Of a DNA stretch of 7,600 nt, positions 5,208 to 7,600 are shown one piece after another. Made by a program: the position numbers and the translations under genes. The notes under the pieces were generated by a model that was given only the letters and a program-made list of their open reading frames with translations, had not been told where the DNA came from and made no database searches. Location of the stretch: the NCBI GenBank assembly GCA_036396755.1, contig DASWKG010000016.1:1-7600 (forward strand), written 5' to 3'. Source of the DNA: DASWKG01 sp036396755. GTDB taxonomy: Bacteria; Actinomycetota; UBA4738; CALAEC01. How positions within the stretch are numbered: position 1 is the first letter of the stretch; each line of letters opens with the position of its first letter.

Positions 5208-6254
5208 TCAGGAGCCCTTGAGCGCCGGCAGGACGTGCTCGCCGAAGAGCTCGAGGGCCCGGGAGGCGGTCTCGAAGGGCATGCCCGGGTAGTGGAGGCG
5301 GACCACGAGGTGGAACTCCTCGCGGTGGGCGAACGCCTCGACGATCGGCCGCAGGGCCTTGATCACCTCGTGGCGGTCGCCGGCGGGGGTGACGTGGCGC
5401 AGCGTGTCGTCGTCGACCGGGGTCACCTCGAACGGGCGGCCGGGGCTGTCCGATCCCTGCCCCCACGCGGGGTAGACGCCGAGCTGGTGTGCGGCCCCGG
5501 CACGGACGACCTCCCACGCGTCGCCGTCCTCCCAGACGAAGGTGTTCTGCAGCAGCGCGAACCCGAACGCCGCGGGGTCCTTGCCGGCGTCCCGCGCGGC
5601 CTCCTCGGCCCAGCCGAGCGCCCGCTGCGCCTTGTCGAGCGAGGTGCGCGTGGCGATGTAGCCGTCGCCGTGGCGCCCCGCGCGCCGGACGGCCGCCTCG
5701 ATGGTGCCGCCGAGGTAGATGGGCGGCCCGCCCTCGCGCCCGCCCTCGCGGAAGGGCGCCGGCGTGACGAGCACGTCGTCGTAGGAGAGCACCCGGCCCT
5801 CGTGCGTGAACCGCTCGGCGGTCCAGGCCTTCCGCAGCACCTCGACCGTGTCGATCGTTCGCGGGACCCGCTCGCGGACGGGGACGCCGAACATCCGGAA
5901 CTCCTCCTCGCGCCAGCCGAGGCCGAGCCCGAGGATCAGGCGCCCGCGCGAGAGCAGGTCGACGACGGCCGCGTCCTCGGCCAGCCGCAGCGGGTCGTGG
6001 AACGGCGCCAGCATGACGCCCGTGCCGAGGCCCACGCGATCGGTGGCCGTCGCGATGCCCGCGAGCAGCGGGAGGAGGGAGGGCAGGTAGCCGTCGCCGG
6101 CGCCGTGGTGCTCGCTCACCCACACCGAGTCGAAGCCGAGCGTCTCGGCCAGCACCGAGAGCTGCACGACGTCGTGGTACTCGTCGGCGAAGGTTCGATC
6201 GGAGCCCGGAGGGATCTGGCCGGTGAACAGACCCAGCCCGATGTGGACGGTCAC
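5208..6254 (-). CDS. Luciferase-like monooxygenase (LLM family, FMN- or F420-dependent)
   Basis: 348 residues covering the full TIM-barrel of the bacterial luciferase-like family. Seen in order: MTVHIGLGLFTG strand 1; GFDSVWVSEHH (40-50), the family hallmark; a VGLGTGVMLAPFHDP strand and turn; LSRGRLILGLGLGW; PPIYLGGTIEAAVRRAGRHGDGY near the flavin phosphate site; and a final helix ending in HVLPALKGS. Such enzymes use reduced flavin or coenzyme F420 to oxidise, reduce or desulfonate small molecules. The substrate is not predictable here, and F420 is favoured only because of the likely actinobacterial host. Start is GTG 6254-6252, 13 nt after the regulator stop, with no evident Shine-Dalgarno sequence, so expression probably depends on coupling to the upstream gene. 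Its place behind an Lrp-type regulator could link it to amino-acid or related metabolism, as an inference. Confidence 0.93.
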   Translation of the reverse strand: MTVHIGLGLFTGQIPPGSDRTFADEYHDVVQLSVLAETLGFDSVWVSEHHGAGDGYLPSLLPLLAGIATATDRVGLGTGVMLAPFHDPLRLAEDAAVVDLLSRGRLILGLGLGWREEEFRMFGVPVRERVPRTIDTVEVLRKAWTAERFTHEGRVLSYDDVLVTPAPFREGGREGGPPIYLGGTIEAAVRRAGRHGDGYIATRTSLDKAQRALGWAEEAARDAGKDPAAFGFALLQNTFVWEDGDAWEVVRAGAAHQLGVYPAWGQGSDSPGRPFEVTPVDDDTLRHVTPAGDRHEVIKALRPIVEAFAHREEFHLVVRLHYPGMPFETASRALELFGEHVLPALKGS

Positions 6255-6267
6255 GGGCGGAACGCTA

Positions 6268-6771
6268 TCAGACCGCGCGCGACGCCTCGGGTTCCTCCGG
6301 GGCTGGCTCGTCCCTCGCCGGCTCGATCACCCGGTGGGTGACGGGGGACGAGAGGACGATCGAGGTGATGGTCTCGCCGTACGGCATCAGGCGGTCGATG
6401 AGGCGCTCGAGGTGCGTGACCGAGCGCAGGACGACCTTGGCGATGAAGGCCTCCTCGCCGGTCACCCGGTGGCACTCGAGAACCTCGGGGAACTCGTGGA
6501 TGACCCGGGCGAGCGCGGTGCAGAGCTCGCCGGTGGCGGTGATGCGGATGAAGGCGACGACCGGGAGGCCGAGCGCGGCGGGGTCGACCTCGGCGCGGTA
6601 GCCGCGGATCACGCCCGCCTCCTCGAGCCGCCGGACCCGATCGGCGACCGCCGGGGGCGTCAGCGCGACGCGCCGTCCCAGCTCGCTGAAGGTGATGCGG
6701 GCGTTGCGCTGGAGCTCCTGGAGGATCCGTCGGCCGGTCTCGTCGAAGAGCCGTTCAGAATCGAAAGCCAT
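6268..6771 (-). CDS. Lrp/AsnC family transcriptional regulator
   Basis: 167 residues. The N-terminal winged helix-turn-helix covers about 9-60 (DETGRRILQELQRNARITFSELGRRVALTPPAVADRVRRLEEAGVIRGY, given here in pieces as DETGRRILQEL, ITFSELGRRVALTPPAVADR and RLEEAGVIRGY). The RAM ligand-binding/oligomerisation domain follows (about 65-150: VVAFIRI, HRVTGEEAFIAKVVLRS, LERLIDRLMPYG). Lrp proteins form dimers to octamers, bind DNA at spaced repeats and sense amino acids or related small molecules. The C-terminal tail (about 150-167) is acidic and Pro-rich and is an extension past the usual fold. ATG 6771 has GAGAGG 12 nt upstream. It is the first gene of the minus-strand run and is divergent from a YedA-type exporter, the common layout for an Lrp paralogue that controls an exporter and itself. 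The ligand is unknown. Confidence 0.94.
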   Translation of the reverse strand: MAFDSERLFDETGRRILQELQRNARITFSELGRRVALTPPAVADRVRRLEEAGVIRGYRAEVDPAALGLPVVAFIRITATGELCTALARVIHEFPEVLECHRVTGEEAFIAKVVLRSVTHLERLIDRLMPYGETITSIVLSSPVTHRVIEPARDEPAPEEPEASRAV

Positions 6772-6796
6772 CTGGCGTTTCTACCTCTCTGTCCAA

Positions 6797-6850
6797 GACC
6801 GATTGCGCGAAATGCCTTCGGTCTACGCCTTACATTTCGGTCATCGCCTT
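6797..6850. promoter_or_regulatory. Repeat cluster, candidate Lrp operator
   Basis: TTCGGTC-TA-CGCCTT (6817-6831) and TTCGGTC-AT-CGCCTT (6836-6850) are 13/15 identical direct repeats, 19 bp apart. An inverted half copy GACCGAT lies at 6797-6803, and CGAAATG (6808-6814) with CATTTCG (6833-6839) form an inverted pair. Repeat 1 overlaps the predicted -35 (6829-6834) and repeat 2 lies in the -35/-10 spacer of the exporter promoter. Regularly spaced repeats suit the multimeric binding of Lrp-type proteins. That this Lrp binds here is inference. Confidence 0.5.
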
Positions 6851-6858
6851 TCTATCAT
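6829..6858 (+). promoter_or_regulatory. Promoter of the exporter gene, probably leaderless
   Basis: -35 CTTACA (6829-6834, 4/6 to TTGACA), 18-bp spacer, -10 TATCAT (6853-6858, 5/6 to TATAAT). The ATG begins 7 nt after the -10, where transcription should start, so the mRNA would have almost no leader. No proper Shine-Dalgarno sequence precedes the ATG. Leaderless mRNAs are common in actinobacteria. Confidence 0.5.
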
Positions 6859-6865
6859 AAGAGCC

Positions 6866-7600
6866 ATGGTTCGTCCAGGCTCGTTCCTGACCTCACCGCA
6901 GGACTCCTCCCACGGGGGAGGGGCCGCTCCAACGTGGGCCATCTGGGCGGCCCTCGCCAACGTCTACGTGGTCTGGGGATCGACCTACCTGGCGATCCGG
7001 GTGGTGGTGCGGACCATGCCGCCGTTCCTCGCCGGCGGGATCCGGTTCGTGATCGCGGGGGCGCTCCTGTACCCGTTCGCGGCACGCCGGGGCGACCGGG
7101 ACGGCGACCGGCCCACCTGGCGCCACTGGCGCTCGGCGGCGATCATCGGGGGCGCGCTCCTGCTCGGCGGCAACGGCCTGGTGATGTGGGCCGAGCGGAC
7201 CGTCCCCTCGGGCATCGCCTCGCTCATCATCGCCACCGTCCCGCTGTGGATGCTGGTGGTCGGCGCGTCCGTGCTTCGCGAGCGCCGCAGCTGGCGCGAG
7301 GTGGCCGGGATCGCGATCGGCTTCGGGGGGGTGGCGCTCCTGGTCCGGCCGAGCGGCGGCGGGGGCCTCGACCCGGCCGGGATCGCGATGCTGTTCATGG
7401 CGGCGCTCTTCTGGGCGTCCGGTTCGCTGTACGCGCGGCGGGCCTCCCTTCCGTCCCGGCCGCTGGTCGGCACGGCGATGCAGATGCTCGCCGGCGGGGT
7501 GATCCTTCTCATCGCCGGGGTCGCCTCCGGCGAGCTGGGCGACCTTCACCCGGCGGAGTTCTCGGGGGAGTCGCTGATCGCGCTCGGCTACCTCGTGGTG
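6866..7600 (+). CDS. yedA: EamA/DMT-family exporter, YedA-like (3' end outside window)
   Basis: Open from ATG 6866 to the last base with no stop: 245 residues are visible of a family usually about 300 long, so the last 50-60 residues are missing. It is an integral inner-membrane drug/metabolite transporter built from two EamA repeats of about five helices each. Strong YedA-like signatures: VVWGSTYLAIRV (36-47), a PPFLAGGIRF helix start, GGNGLVMWAE, VPSGIASLIIATVPLWML, a second-repeat WASGSLYARRASLP, and MLAGGVILLIAG. The N-terminal 22 residues before TWAIWA are a Ser/Gly-rich extension. YedA relatives export small metabolites or drugs; the substrate here is unknown, but the divergent Lrp-type regulator favours an amino acid or similar compound (inference). 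An in-frame ATG at 6812 is rejected because it lies upstream of the promoter and repeats. A hairpin (CCTCCC 6906-6911 with GGGAGG 6916-6921) lies in the first codons. The symbol is given by family likeness only. Confidence 0.92.
   Translation, partial: MVRPGSFLTSPQDSSHGGGAAPTWAIWAALANVYVVWGSTYLAIRVVVRTMPPFLAGGIRFVIAGALLYPFAARRGDRDGDRPTWRHWRSAAIIGGALLLGGNGLVMWAERTVPSGIASLIIATVPLWMLVVGASVLRERRSWREVAGIAIGFGGVALLVRPSGGGGLDPAGIAMLFMAALFWASGSLYARRASLPSRPLVGTAMQMLAGGVILLIAGVASGELGDLHPAEFSGESLIALGYLVV

Noticed and set aside
5083..6341. Long open frames on both strands (5083-6123 minus, 5184-6341 plus) over the monooxygenase
   Set aside because: Shadow frames; the monooxygenase frame matches its family end to end.
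6893..7549. 218-codon minus-strand open frame opposite the exporter
   Set aside because: His/Arg/Pro-rich antisense of a membrane protein; the + strand frame matches YedA throughout.
1..7600. Mobile elements, CRISPR arrays, tRNAs, attachment sites
   Set aside because: No transposase or integrase motif, no regularly spaced repeat array, no tRNA-like cloverleaf and no terminal inverted repeats were seen.

Overview
This is a GC-rich, densely coded chromosomal stretch. High GC, an F420-type luciferase-like monooxygenase, short overlapping genes, leaderless-looking transcription and Cys-paired secreted beta-proteins best suit a member of the Actinomycetota, possibly an uncultured soil-type lineage. 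That placement is an inference: there is no rRNA or other marker gene here. I see no transposase, phage gene, CRISPR array or tRNA.

Layout. The left part (1-4168) is on the + strand and largely concerns secreted proteins. It holds the tail of an unidentified gene (1-219), a secreted subtilisin-like protease of KP-43 type joined to it by a TGATG overlap (219-2522), a gene-free stretch of about 340 bases that looks like a structured RNA ending in an 11-bp GC hairpin (2523-2864), a 62-residue small protein with a strong ribosome binding site (2865-3053), and a secreted Cys-rich beta-repeat protein (3182-4168).

The middle (4199-6771) is a tight minus-strand run of five genes read from right to left: an Lrp/AsnC regulator, a luciferase-like monooxygenase, a small nucleotidyltransferase, a 61-residue partner overlapping it by 8 nt, and a two-CBS-domain protein overlapping that partner by 22 nt. 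Gaps of 13 and 4 nt elsewhere suggest one transcript. The nucleotidyltransferase plus small partner resembles a minimal toxin-antitoxin-like pair carried inside a metabolic operon.

The right end (6866-7600, running off the window) is a YedA/EamA-type drug/metabolite exporter, divergent from the Lrp gene. The 94-bp divergent region holds two 15-bp direct repeats spaced 19 bp apart that overlap the predicted exporter promoter, and a -10 box placed so that the exporter mRNA would start at or next to its ATG. This fits the familiar pattern of an Lrp-type regulator controlling a neighbouring small-molecule exporter.

The most unusual items are the candidate structured RNA at 2561-2757, the nucleotidyltransferase/small-protein pair, and the repeated operator-like sites between the regulator and the exporter.
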